Assembly (NCBI RefSeq): GCF_003966265.1
Contig: NZ_RXNV01000001.1
Span: 62,001 to 126,000 of the forward strand
DNA: 64,000 bases
From: Shewanella atlantica
Lineage (GTDB): Bacteria; Pseudomonadota; Gammaproteobacteria; Enterobacterales; Shewanellaceae
Direction of reading: 5' to 3'
Both the position numbers and the translations under genes were made by a program. Numbering within the stretch: position 1 is the stretch's first letter; each line of letters starts with the position of its first letter. Shown piece after piece: positions 51,957 through 61,418 of this stretch. Under the pieces are notes generated by a model. The model saw nothing but the letters and a program-made list of their open reading frames with translations. It was not told where the DNA came from and ran no database searches.

Positions 51957-54428
51957 TTACCCGGCTTTTAGCAAGTCTGCACAGGATTTGCTAAGCAGTT
52001 GCCTGCAACGCCAGACGCCTAATAAGGCAACGGTCAATGCGCCACACACAGGCGCTATTCCCCACCAAGGCCAATGCATATAGACATTCAACTCAAACAC
52101 CTGAGTCTTAAGCAGGTAGAGTGTAAACTCGGCAACGATCACCGCCAGAAAACCCGCAACGGTTCCCAGTAACGCAAACTCCAGCCCCGTGGCCATTCTC
52201 AGTAGCCAACCCGATGCGCCAAAGGTTCTCAGCACGGCAAGCTCCCTCTGCCTGGTGGCCATTCCTGCCTCAGTTTGGGCTATCATGACCAAACTACTGG
52301 CCAGTACCACTAGCACTAATACCAGCGTCAGTGACAAAGAAACCTGATCTACGATCTGCCTGAGCTGTTTAATCATAGTACCGACATCGATAATAGAGAC
52401 CGTGGGGAACTGTTTAATAATTTCGAGTATTATCCCCTGTTTATTCTCTTCCAGATGAAAGCTTGCCATCGAGGTATGAGAAAATGACGCCAGGGAAGCA
52501 TGAGTAAAAATCATGAAAAAATTGGGCTGCAGTGTCTCCCAATGAACCGCTCGCAAACTCCCCACATTCACGACTAACCTTTGGTTATCAATAACGTAAG
52601 TCAAACTATCGCCAATCTTGATACCTAAGCGTTCGGCAACACCTGACTCAACCGAAACATCGCTCTCATTTAGATTGAACTCACCCTCGAGGATCTCATT
52701 ATTGGGTGGCAAGGAGTCTCGCCAGGTAAGGTTTAATTCACGAGAGATCCCTAATCGGCCCTTAGCACCTGCTTTTTCCTGTTCGGCCGAAATAAGCTTC
52801 TCACCGTTGATCTCGGTTAACCTCCCCCTGATAACGGGATAAATATCGGTTGTCTTTACCGTATTGGCTTTCAGGTAATTACCCAGTTCAGCCTCTTCAT
52901 CGGGAGAGATGTTAACTAAGAAATAATTGGGCGCATTTTCGGGCAACTGGTTTTGCCATTCACTGAGCAAGTCTTGCCTTAACGCCAGGATAGTCAATAA
53001 CAGCACAAGTGCACTACTGAAGCCGACGAGTTGAACCGCATTCTGTTTAGCACGACGCCTAAGCCCGGCCAAGGCCAGCTGCAAAGGATTGGTCGTTTTC
53101 ATCCCTATGCTATGGCCGGCACGGATCATCAAGAAGCCGAGTATACTCAATAACACGCCCAGCAAGAGCACTCCGGCAACCACAGTCAAAGTCAATGGCA
53201 GGCTTTTCGAGTAAAGATAGCCTAACAGAGCCATAGCACCAAGGCTAAGAAGCAAGTGCAACCACATTCCCAGCTGTAACCCCTCAAGTTGTCGTTGCAG
53301 TACCCGCAATGGCGGGATAGAGAGCAGGCGCATCAGAGGGTAAGCTGAAAACATAAACGCACTGATAAAACCTGTCGCCAAGCCTAACAATATCGGACGA
53401 ATATAGGGCGGTGAGTAAGCCGCTATCTCTTCGGGGAGGAAGGAGGTAATAAGGCCATCCAGTGCAAAGCCCCCCATCAGGCCCAGAATTACGCCAAACA
53501 GGGTCACTAACAGCAGGTGCGTACCGAACAAAACTCGGATCTGTCTGGCCGATGCTCCAAAGGTTTTCAACATGGCCACGACATCATAGTGGCGATGACA
53601 ATAGCGCTGTGCCGCAATACCAATGGCGGCACAAGCCAATGCTATACCTAACAAACTTGCCAATAGCAAAAATCGCTCGGCGCGTTTCACCGCATCCGCG
53701 ATGGGAGATTCACCTGATTGTACATCGACCCAACGTTGACTGGAGGTCAGCTTAGGCTTTATATATGACTCAAACTGCTTTAATTGAGACGCGTCGCCAG
53801 AAAATTGAGCCAAATATGTCACCCTGCTTCCAGGCTGTATAACCCCGGTAGCTGCAACGTCTTCCAGCCTGATAAGCACGACCGGTGACGAGGCAAACGG
53901 GTTAAAACCTGCGTCGGGCAGACGGGATATCTCCTCACTGAGCGTAAACTGCTTATTGCCCAGCTCCAGCGATTCGGGATAAGCCAGTAATCCGCCCAGA
54001 CGGGTTTCAAACCACAACTGACCGGAACCGGGTAGACCAGTCTGATCGCCTGAGTGAGTCACTGAATCAGAATTAAGCTCAATTTTGCCTTTGAGCGGAT
54101 ACCCCTCTCCCACGGCCCTTACTGTTACGAGCTGAAACTTATCCTCTGCAAACACCATGGAGTTAAACTGCATGCTCGATACATGTGCTAGCCCCAACTC
54201 CTCTGCTTTTGCAATAAATGACTCATCAATCTTAACCGGAGAGTTAATGATCCTGTCCGCAGCGATAAACTTTGAGGCCTGCCCATTAATAGCAATCTGT
54301 AACCTTTCGCTGACTCTGGCTAAGCCGGTTACGGATAACACGGCTAATGTGATTGCTAAAACGATTAATAGTAGCTGTCCTTGCAGTAGTTCCCGCTTAA
54401 ATAGCCTCCAGGCTAAGCTTATCTCCAT
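51957..54428 (-). CDS. ybbP: ABC transporter permease (YbbP-like, FtsX/MacB superfamily)
   Basis: 823 residues. One N-terminal helix (LLLIVLAITLAVLSVTGLA, about 18-36), a large periplasmic domain, two blocks of three to four helices separated by another extracytoplasmic domain, and a final FtsX block (VLVLVVLASSLVMIAQTEAGMATRQRELAVLRTFGASGWLLRMATGLEFALLG, about 700-752). This is the YbbP plan. Its first codon overlaps the ybbA stop (TAATG). Together they form an ABC complex of the MacB/LolCD type without lipid-export proof; suspected roles are lipoprotein or envelope-related. Confidence 0.93.
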   Translation of the reverse strand: MEISLAWRLFKRELLQGQLLLIVLAITLAVLSVTGLARVSERLQIAINGQASKFIAADRIINSPVKIDESFIAKAEELGLAHVSSMQFNSMVFAEDKFQLVTVRAVGEGYPLKGKIELNSDSVTHSGDQTGLPGSGQLWFETRLGGLLAYPESLELGNKQFTLSEEISRLPDAGFNPFASSPVVLIRLEDVAATGVIQPGSRVTYLAQFSGDASQLKQFESYIKPKLTSSQRWVDVQSGESPIADAVKRAERFLLLASLLGIALACAAIGIAAQRYCHRHYDVVAMLKTFGASARQIRVLFGTHLLLVTLFGVILGLMGGFALDGLITSFLPEEIAAYSPPYIRPILLGLATGFISAFMFSAYPLMRLLSIPPLRVLQRQLEGLQLGMWLHLLLSLGAMALLGYLYSKSLPLTLTVVAGVLLLGVLLSILGFLMIRAGHSIGMKTTNPLQLALAGLRRRAKQNAVQLVGFSSALVLLLTILALRQDLLSEWQNQLPENAPNYFLVNISPDEEAELGNYLKANTVKTTDIYPVIRGRLTEINGEKLISAEQEKAGAKGRLGISRELNLTWRDSLPPNNEILEGEFNLNESDVSVESGVAERLGIKIGDSLTYVIDNQRLVVNVGSLRAVHWETLQPNFFMIFTHASLASFSHTSMASFHLEENKQGIILEIIKQFPTVSIIDVGTMIKQLRQIVDQVSLSLTLVLVLVVLASSLVMIAQTEAGMATRQRELAVLRTFGASGWLLRMATGLEFALLGTVAGFLAVIVAEFTLYLLKTQVFELNVYMHWPWWGIAPVCGALTVALLGVWRCRQLLSKSCADLLKAG

Positions 54429-55180
54429 TAGCTCGCCTCCACACTAGCCAGATGACTCTGTGCCGGATTATTCGATAAAGTCTTGTCCTTATCAGGCTCA
54501 CCTTCAGATTCGGTTATCACGCCGGTATCCATTAACAGCTGACGCTGGCATCGCTTGGCTAATATCAGATCATGGGTGACTAACACTAAAGTTGTCTCAC
54601 TCTCTCTGTTTAGCTCGAACAACATGTCAGCGACCTTTTCACTATTTACCGCATCTAAATTTCCGGTCGGCTCATCGGCAAATAATACCTTCGGCTCGCA
54701 TATAAAGGCTCTGGCAATGGCGACTCTTTGCTGTTCACCACCCGACAGTTGATTAGGGAAATGCGTGAGTCGATGGCTTAACCCGACTCTTTCTAACATG
54801 GCCTCGGCTTTCTCTTTTGCCTGATGGATACCTGCAAGCTCGGCAGGAAGCATCACGTTTTCCAGCGCATTGAGAGTATCGACCAACATGAAAGACTGAA
54901 AAATAAAGCTGACCTTTTGCTTTCTTAAAGCCGCCTTCTTCTCCTCATCCAAAGACTGTAAAGCAACACCATCTAGTATGATCTCTCCACTGGTCGGAGA
55001 GTCCAGGGCGGCGAGTAATCCAAGCAAGGTCGACTTGCCCGAGCCTGATGGCCCGAGTATCGCAATACTTTGCCCCTGCTTGACATCCATATTAATGCCG
55101 TTGAGGATAGTAAGTTCTCCCTCTTGGGTAGCCACTGACTTAACGAGATTGTTTACTGTGATAGCACTGACTTCTGACAT
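54428..55180 (-). CDS. ybbA: ABC transporter ATP-binding protein (YbbA-like)
   Basis: 250-residue ATPase of the LolD/MacB type: Walker A GPSGSGKST (43-51), signature LSGGEQQRVAIARAF (about 145-159), Walker B KVLFADEPTGNLD and the switch histidine in LVLVTHDL. The start is set at 55180 (MSEVSAITVNNLVKSVATQEGE) rather than at longer in-frame starts, since those would run into the divergent tesA gene beginning at 55197. AGAAGGG precedes the ATG. Stop overlaps the ybbP start. The C-terminal tail beyond the ATPase core is polar and variable. Confidence 0.95.
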   Translation of the reverse strand: MSEVSAITVNNLVKSVATQEGELTILNGINMDVKQGQSIAILGPSGSGKSTLLGLLAALDSPTSGEIILDGVALQSLDEEKKAALRKQKVSFIFQSFMLVDTLNALENVMLPAELAGIHQAKEKAEAMLERVGLSHRLTHFPNQLSGGEQQRVAIARAFICEPKVLFADEPTGNLDAVNSEKVADMLFELNRESETTLVLVTHDLILAKRCQRQLLMDTGVITESEGEPDKDKTLSNNPAQSHLASVEAS

Positions 55181-55196
55181 AAAACCCTTCTCTTCC

Positions 55197-55793
55197 ATGC
55201 TTAAATCTGCTCTGGGCCTGTTTACCCTGGCGACTGTTTTCTTTTGCACTCAATTATCTGCTGCCCCTATATTAATCCTAGGTGATAGCCTTAGTGCAAG
55301 TTATGGTGTCGATGAAGATAAGGGGTGGGTGAACCTTTTAAGAGCTAAACTCCCCGAACATGAGATAATAAATGGCTCGGTCAGCGGTGAAACAACCGCG
55401 GGCGGATTGCGTAGACTGCCCGCTCTGCTTGAGTCTGCCAAGCCCGAGTTAATATTAATTGAGCTGGGTGGGAATGACGGATTGCGTGGTTTTACTCCTC
55501 AGCAACTGAAAGAAAATCTTACAAAAATAATTACTCTCTCTCAGGCTAAAGATGTCGAAGTGCTCCTGTCTGAGATTATGGTCCCACCAAACTATGGCCC
55601 CAGATACGCTTCAATGTTCTCACAGGTGTATAAAGATCTGGCGAACGAACATGAGATCACCCTACTGCCGTTTTTCATGACTCAGATAGCAACAAAACCG
55701 GAGTTGATGCAACGAGATGGCATACACCCAAATGCTGAGGCTCAAGGCGATATCGCAGAGTTTATCCTTCCTTGGGTTAAAAATGCACTTTAA
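55197..55793 (+). CDS. tesA: Periplasmic acyl-CoA thioesterase I / lysophospholipase
   Basis: 198 residues with a signal peptide (about 1-22, FFCTQLSAAP). SGNH-hydrolase blocks: GDSLSASYG (nucleophile S31), GSVSGETTAGGL, LGGNDGLRG and DGIHPNAEAQ near the C-terminus (catalytic D and H). This is the TesA family, multifunctional esterase/thioesterase/protease I in the periplasm. The frame is open much further upstream, but only this start gives the signal peptide. Divergent from ybbA with 16 bases between the ATG codons; the tesA/ybbA/ybbP cluster is widely kept in gammaproteobacteria. Confidence 0.95.
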   Translation: MLKSALGLFTLATVFFCTQLSAAPILILGDSLSASYGVDEDKGWVNLLRAKLPEHEIINGSVSGETTAGGLRRLPALLESAKPELILIELGGNDGLRGFTPQQLKENLTKIITLSQAKDVEVLLSEIMVPPNYGPRYASMFSQVYKDLANEHEITLLPFFMTQIATKPELMQRDGIHPNAEAQGDIAEFILPWVKNAL

Positions 55794-55883
55794 GTACAAA
55801 ACACTATCCATTTGCTTTATAAAGAGTTATCGATAAAATATTGGCAACAAGATTTGAATGATGAACATTCCGGAAAAGGACTC

Positions 55884-57002
55884 ATGAATAATAAGGCAAA
55901 AAAGACCATATTATCTAATATGACGTTAGGACTAAGTCTGGCCATAATGTTTACAGCCCAGGCGCAGACTCATATTGCCGAGGCTCCCGTTTCTGACAGG
56001 CTTGCTCCGGCCCAACTTCTTCCTCCCGCCGACTCATCCTTCGACTGGCTCCAGCTCACATCCTTCGAACTGCTTAAGGGGGAAATTAAAAACCTTTATG
56101 ACGATAAGTTAGAATTTGAAAGTGATGAGCTAGATACTGTTTTTGTCGACTGGGAAGACGTTAAGGTACTGCAAAGTCATGATCTTATCAGTGTAGGTTT
56201 TACAGATCTAAGTACCAAAACAGGCCTCTTGCGACTTCAAAATGGTAAGGTCTATATCGATGGGGAAGAGTTTGATCGCAGTAAAGTCATGACGCTAATC
56301 GCTGGCGAGCAAACTGAATCAAACTATTGGTCGAGTAAAATTTCACTCGGTGCGAACCTGCGCTCAGGAAATACTGACCAGGTCGACTTTAGCGCGATTG
56401 CCAATGCACATCGCCGTACAACCGAATCACGCTTTAACCTCGATTACTTAGGCAACTACTCAAAGTCTGAGGGTCTCAATAATATCAATAATCATCGTCT
56501 GAACGCCTATTTCGATTGGTACATTTCAAAGCAGTTCTACTTGCGCCCGATATTTGCCGAAATATATCTGGATCCGATAAAAAACATTCAATATAAGAAT
56601 ACGCTCGGTTTCGGTCTGGGTTACGACATTGTGGACACGCCGAAATCAAACTGGAGCCTCACAGGTGGTCCTGCATATACCTTTACCAAGTTCGACAATG
56701 TCGCCATCGATGAAAGTGAGGACGATGGCAGTACCGCATTAGTGGTAGATACGGCATTTGATACAGAAATAACCGATGATATCGATTTCAATACCCTTTA
56801 TAGAGTTCAATACGGTAATGAGAAATCAGGTGGCTACACGCACCACGCCCTTGCAGGTATCTCCATTGAACTCACCGATATGTTTGATCTCGATCTCTCT
56901 CTGGTCTGGGATCACACCAACAAGCCTCAAATAGACTCTAGTGGCGCTATACCTAAACAAAACGATTATCAATTCATCGTAGGCTTCGGTATCGATATCT
57001 GA
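55884..57002 (+). CDS. DUF481 outer-membrane protein (YdiY-like)
   Basis: 372-residue exported protein: signal peptide (about 1-28, GLSLAIMFTAQAQTH), a soluble beta-rich part (about 45-145: DWLQLTSFELLKGEIKNLYDDKLEFESDELDTVFVDWEDVKVLQ), then a DUF481 barrel (about 150-372: SKISLGANLRSGNTDQVDFSAIANAHRRTTESRFNLDYLGNYSKS), with strand end FIVGFGIDI. The start at 55884 has GGAAAAGGA before it; an upstream in-frame ATG has none. DUF481 members in E. coli (YdiY) respond to acid; the function here is unknown. Confidence 0.85.
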   Translation: MNNKAKKTILSNMTLGLSLAIMFTAQAQTHIAEAPVSDRLAPAQLLPPADSSFDWLQLTSFELLKGEIKNLYDDKLEFESDELDTVFVDWEDVKVLQSHDLISVGFTDLSTKTGLLRLQNGKVYIDGEEFDRSKVMTLIAGEQTESNYWSSKISLGANLRSGNTDQVDFSAIANAHRRTTESRFNLDYLGNYSKSEGLNNINNHRLNAYFDWYISKQFYLRPIFAEIYLDPIKNIQYKNTLGFGLGYDIVDTPKSNWSLTGGPAYTFTKFDNVAIDESEDDGSTALVVDTAFDTEITDDIDFNTLYRVQYGNEKSGGYTHHALAGISIELTDMFDLDLSLVWDHTNKPQIDSSGAIPKQNDYQFIVGFGIDI

Positions 57003-57360
57003 CCGACGCTACAATCATGAACTGAAAAACCGACCGGCCCGGAACTCCACGGGCTTAAAAATCTCAAAGCCAAAAATATTAAGCCTGCTGATTAAGAGTA
57101 ACCTGATACCAATCGGTATAACAGCCGTCACTCCCTCAATTTCCTATCAAAAATAATTAAATTAATCAAATTTCAACCACTGTTTACCTTTGCATCTTTC
57201 TTATTGATTTATAAGAACAATACACCAACCTCGCGTTTTAATATTCGAAAGCATCAAATGAAGCAATTATGTTACAGGCTTGTTGGCCGGATTTCACATT
57301 GCATATATAGTACGTCAGTGCAATCTAAGAAGGGAATAATAAAAATAAGCAGGAGACGCT
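57003..57360. other. Intergenic region carrying a solo ACCAATCGG repeat motif
   Basis: 358 bases, no gene. A copy of the MITE end word ATACCAATCGGTATAA lies at 57112-57127, without a partner nearby; it is a solo end or a decayed element. The remainder is AT-rich and leads to the lipoprotein gene; AGGAG sits before its ATG. Confidence 0.5.
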
Positions 57361-60012
57361 ATGTTTAACAAGAAACCATCATGGTTATTGCCCTCTCTCG
57401 TGGCCAGTGCCGTTGCCTTAAGTATCGCCGGCTGTTCATCGGATGACGACGAGCCGATCATCGAAGACGAAACCGACACGGTTGCCCCTATACCCGAGCC
57501 GGGACCCAGTTTCCCCGAAGGGGCTATCATGATCCCCGATGGGGAGGATCTCACACTACGGATCCAGGAAGCACTGATAAACGCTCAGAGTAATGATGTC
57601 ATTGTCTTGCCTAAAGGCAATTTCAAGATAGCTTCTACGCTGCTCTTCGATGGCGATGTGGATGGCGATGGAACTCTGGCAAAAAATATCACCATCATGG
57701 GATACGGTATGAATGAGACCGTATTAGACTTTTCAGAATCTGTCACGGGTGATGGTATTTTTGTTCAGAACGCCGTCAACGTCATCATTCAAGACCTCTC
57801 GGTCAATGAAGCCAAAAACAACGGTATAAAACTCAAAAATACTAACGGTATCATTCTTCGTCGTCTCGCTACCGTTTGGGAAGGTGAACTCGATGAAGGG
57901 AATGGCGCTTACGGCCTCTATCCTGTCGAGTGTGAAAATATCTTAATTGAAGATACTTATGTCCGGGGTAGTGCCGATGCCGGTATCTACGTGGGGCAAT
58001 CTCAGTATATTGTCGTACGCCGCAATATCGCGAAAGAAAATGTGGCCGGAATTGAAATTGAAAACTCGAAATATGCCGACGTATACGATAACGAAGCGAT
58101 GGGAAATACCGGTGGTATTTTAGTATTCGATTTGCCAATCAACAACCATAGATATGGCTCAAGTGTTCGAATTTTTAACAACAAAGTTTACGATAACAAC
58201 ACCAAAAACTTTGCCAATGCCTCGGCTAACCCAGCCGGTGTACATATCGTTCCGCCGGGTACCGGCATGATCATTTTATCTACCGATGATGTTGAGATCT
58301 TCAATAACGAGATCACCAATCACGACACCATGGGCGTAGCAATAACCAGCTTCTTCATTGCTGAACCGGATATGGGGTCCTTCGTTGCTAACTACGGTCA
58401 ACCCGGTCAACCTATTGAAGATGGTTGGAGACCTACGCCGCGTAACATCTACCTCCACGATAACGTCATTACCGACTATGGTAAGAAACCCAATGGTTAC
58501 CTTATCGACGATATCATTAAAGCTTACCTCTTCACCCACGGAAAATTCCCGGGCGTACTCTATGATGGCTTAGGTGAAATGCTATCAAATAACGGCACCG
58601 CCGCTTACCTGGGCTTGCAGGAAACTCCATTCGCCGAGGATGGCAGTGATAATGTCTGTTCCAGCGACAATGGGGATGTCTCATTTGGCCGACTTTACGC
58701 TAACAACAATACGGATATGAGTATCGCAGATGTCTTGTATGAGCCGACTCAGTCCGACATCATGAAATGTGCTCAGGTGAGCTTACCGGTTCACACGGTC
58801 ACATTTGGCGATGAGATCTTCGGCTGTGGCGTCGATGACGAGGTAGAAGGTTGTGACGGCGGTAATCTTATCGGAGGTGGTGGCAGCATAGGTGAAGGCG
58901 AAGGTGGTCTGGTCGGAGATGGTGACTTAGCCTTGTGTGAAACCAGTGGTGACAACGTCAACTGGCCGGCACTGCTGGGCGCAAACTGTCCAAGCCTTTC
59001 CGACTACAACCTGTTTGCCGATGCATCAAACCCAACGGTTGGCGCAAACTCAGGTGGCCTGCCATACGATATGAACACCCAGTTGTTTACCGATTATGCC
59101 AGTAAATATCGTTTCGTATTCGTGCCCGAAGGTAAGACGGCAAACTATTCGGCAGAAGAGAGTATGGACTTCCCTGTCGGAACCGTGATCACCAAAACCT
59201 TCGCTTTACCCGCAGATACGAGTCAACGGGGTATAGAAAACGAAGATATGATCGAAACTCGATTATTGATCCGCCGTTCGACGGGCTGGACAGCACTGCC
59301 TTACATCTTTAATTCTGAAAAATCCGATGCGGTATTGGCCAAAGCGGGTGCGATTCAGGGTAAACAGGTGACTCATAACGGTGAAACCTTTGACTTTGAT
59401 TATGTCGTTCCAAGCATGAATCAATGTAAGCAATGTCATCAGTTTAAAGCCGATGCCGATAGCCCGGCGGTATTTGTTCCTATCGGTCCTAAGGCTCGTT
59501 ATCTGAATAAAGATCACACCTATGCCGATGGTACAATGAACCAGTTACTGAAATGGCAGGCTGCGGGGATCCTTAAGGGCGTCCCCGATATCGCCACCAT
59601 AGACACGGTTCCCACATTCTCAGATGGCGATGAAGCTCAGTTAAGTTCAATGACAGATGAGATGCTGATGAAGACCGCCAAAGGTTATCTTGATATCAAC
59701 TGTGCCCATTGTCATCGCCCCGAAGGTAATGCCTCTAACACAGGGCTCAAACTCGAGTACTTCAGGGACTACAGCGAAGATGAAGGATTCTCTCATGGTA
59801 CCTGTAAGTCGCCGGTCGCTTATGGTGGTGGTTCTCTGAGTTATGACGTCGTACCTACGGCGCCCGATCGCTCAATCCTTCACTTCAGGATGGAAACAGT
59901 GCTCCCGGGTGACCGTATGCCTGAAATTGGTCGAAGTCTGGCTCATGCAGAGGGTGTTGACCTCATTCATGAATGGATAAAACGCCTGCCTATGGCAAGC
60001 TGTTCACAATAA
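57361..60012 (+). CDS. Beta-helix lipoprotein fused to a CXXCH-containing (TIGR03806-like) domain
   Basis: 883 residues. Lipobox at SIAGC (C25) and an acidic linker. Residues about 60-390 form a right-handed parallel beta-helix (ENILIEDTYVRGSADAGIYVGQSQYIVVRRN and similar repeats), as in the TIGR03805 family. A Gly-rich linker (about 505-525, GGGGSIGEGEGGLVGDGD) leads to a second domain (about 530-883) with two CXXCH motifs (C689KQCH693 and C781AHCH785) and a late GDRMPEIGRSLAHAEG that could supply a methionine ligand. The second domain resembles the TIGR03806 (HNE_0200) family. These two families are usually separate neighbouring genes; here they are one protein. Likely periplasmic or surface exposed; function unknown. 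Confidence 0.85.
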   Translation: MFNKKPSWLLPSLVASAVALSIAGCSSDDDEPIIEDETDTVAPIPEPGPSFPEGAIMIPDGEDLTLRIQEALINAQSNDVIVLPKGNFKIASTLLFDGDVDGDGTLAKNITIMGYGMNETVLDFSESVTGDGIFVQNAVNVIIQDLSVNEAKNNGIKLKNTNGIILRRLATVWEGELDEGNGAYGLYPVECENILIEDTYVRGSADAGIYVGQSQYIVVRRNIAKENVAGIEIENSKYADVYDNEAMGNTGGILVFDLPINNHRYGSSVRIFNNKVYDNNTKNFANASANPAGVHIVPPGTGMIILSTDDVEIFNNEITNHDTMGVAITSFFIAEPDMGSFVANYGQPGQPIEDGWRPTPRNIYLHDNVITDYGKKPNGYLIDDIIKAYLFTHGKFPGVLYDGLGEMLSNNGTAAYLGLQETPFAEDGSDNVCSSDNGDVSFGRLYANNNTDMSIADVLYEPTQSDIMKCAQVSLPVHTVTFGDEIFGCGVDDEVEGCDGGNLIGGGGSIGEGEGGLVGDGDLALCETSGDNVNWPALLGANCPSLSDYNLFADASNPTVGANSGGLPYDMNTQLFTDYASKYRFVFVPEGKTANYSAEESMDFPVGTVITKTFALPADTSQRGIENEDMIETRLLIRRSTGWTALPYIFNSEKSDAVLAKAGAIQGKQVTHNGETFDFDYVVPSMNQCKQCHQFKADADSPAVFVPIGPKARYLNKDHTYADGTMNQLLKWQAAGILKGVPDIATIDTVPTFSDGDEAQLSSMTDEMLMKTAKGYLDINCAHCHRPEGNASNTGLKLEYFRDYSEDEGFSHGTCKSPVAYGGGSLSYDVVPTAPDRSILHFRMETVLPGDRMPEIGRSLAHAEGVDLIHEWIKRLPMASCSQ

Positions 60013-60040
60013 GCGTTTCACAATAGGCTTATAGCAACAA

Positions 60041-60067
60041 AAAGGCCGGTTTACCCGGCCTTTTTTA
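60041..60067 (+). terminator. Rho-independent terminator
   Basis: Stem AAAGGCCGG/CCGGCCTTT with a short TTTAC loop and a T6 tail, 29 bases after the beta-helix gene stop. The downstream paralogue therefore has its own promoter. Confidence 0.93.
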
Positions 60068-60149
60068 TTCCTCTCTCTAGTCGTTTACTGCTTATGCTCT
60101 CTTTTATTGAGCCTACATCACAAGGCTCTTAGCTCTTCATAGGTGAAGT

Positions 60150-61343
60150 ATGCAAAAACTAATCATTTTACTCTTAGCTCTCTTCCTCATATCGGCGTGC
60201 GGTGGTTCAGAAGCAGAGACAGATCCCGGTGTTGAAAGTATTGAGTCGCCCTCGGTCGATACGTCACCACAGCCCGAGACTCCGGTAACGCCAGCATCGC
60301 TGTGCGAACAGACAACAAGCAGCATCAACTGGGAAGCACTGATGAATGAGGATTGTGACGACTTAGCCCAATATGGACTCTTTGTCGATCCCCAGACACC
60401 AAGCTCAGATCCTGTAGCCCCCGGCATGCCCTACCACCTTTCGACTCAACTTTTCACTAATTATGCCAGCAAGTATAGGTTCATCTTTATACCCGAAGGG
60501 AAGCAGGCCACTTTTCATCCCACCGACACCTTTCAATTTCCTATCGGGACAATATTAACAAAAACCTTTTCAATGCCTTTCGATACTCAAGTCACCAACC
60601 CGGAAAATGAAGTACTTATTGAAACACGTTTATTGATCCACAGGGAGTCAGGTTGGACAACACTCCCCTACCTCTGGCAAAACGGTGAGGCCAGTTTAAT
60701 ACAAGCGGGAGCCGACATTCCTCATACGTTAAACCATCAGGGACAGGTCGAACGCTTCGATTATCACGTTCCGAGCCGAGCCGAGTGTAAAATTTGTCAT
60801 CAGGTCAACATAGATAGCACCAGTAATATCAGTCCTATTGGCCTTAAGGCTCATTTGTTGAACCACGACATTGACTTTAATGGCACTACAGTCAATCAAT
60901 TACAGATGTGGCAGAACCAATCACGCTTAACCGGCCTACCGCAGCTCGATGAGATAGCCCACGCACCGCCACTGTCTGATACGGATGAAAGTCTCACTCA
61001 GCGGGTAAAAGGATATATCGATATCAACTGTGCCCATTGTCACCGAGCCGAAGGGTTTGCGAGTATTTCCGGACTGAGACTCGGTTTTCATATCGATCAT
61101 ACCAGCTATCAATATGGGATCTGTAAGCAACCACCGGGCTGGGATGGAGGCCCTAAAGGTTTATCTTACGACATAGTCCCCGGAGATGGTGAACATTCGA
61201 TTTTACTCTATAGACAAGAATTGAACTCCGCAAAAGACAGGATGCCTCCCATAGGTAGAAGTTTGGTTCACACCGAAGCCATCGAACTGATAAAACAGTG
61301 GATAGACTCACTTTCCCCCACCATAGGCAATTGTCAGGCATAA
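60150..61343 (+). CDS. Lipoprotein with TIGR03806-like CXXCH domain (paralogue of the fused domain)
   Basis: 397-residue lipoprotein: lipobox ISAC (C17) and an acidic, Thr/Pro-rich linker. It aligns along its length with residues about 530-883 of the preceding fusion protein: INWEALMNEDCDDLAQYGLF, PYHLSTQLFTNYASKYRFIFIPEG, TILTKTFSMPFDTQ, NEVLIETRLLIHRESGWTTLPYLW; CXXCH motifs at C213KICH217 and C294AHCH298; and DRMPPIGRSLVHTEAIELIKQWI. The motifs suggest covalently bound c-type haem or iron/metal sites, so a periplasmic or surface redox role is possible. It is separated from the fusion gene by a terminator. No function is known for the family. Confidence 0.85.
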   Translation: MQKLIILLLALFLISACGGSEAETDPGVESIESPSVDTSPQPETPVTPASLCEQTTSSINWEALMNEDCDDLAQYGLFVDPQTPSSDPVAPGMPYHLSTQLFTNYASKYRFIFIPEGKQATFHPTDTFQFPIGTILTKTFSMPFDTQVTNPENEVLIETRLLIHRESGWTTLPYLWQNGEASLIQAGADIPHTLNHQGQVERFDYHVPSRAECKICHQVNIDSTSNISPIGLKAHLLNHDIDFNGTTVNQLQMWQNQSRLTGLPQLDEIAHAPPLSDTDESLTQRVKGYIDINCAHCHRAEGFASISGLRLGFHIDHTSYQYGICKQPPGWDGGPKGLSYDIVPGDGEHSILLYRQELNSAKDRMPPIGRSLVHTEAIELIKQWIDSLSPTIGNCQA

Positions 61344-61418
61344 ATTAGAGAGCAGCTGCAACGTAAGCATGAAACCAAGGCTGTGGTTCTATCGCAGCCT
61401 AAGATTAATCCTATGTGG

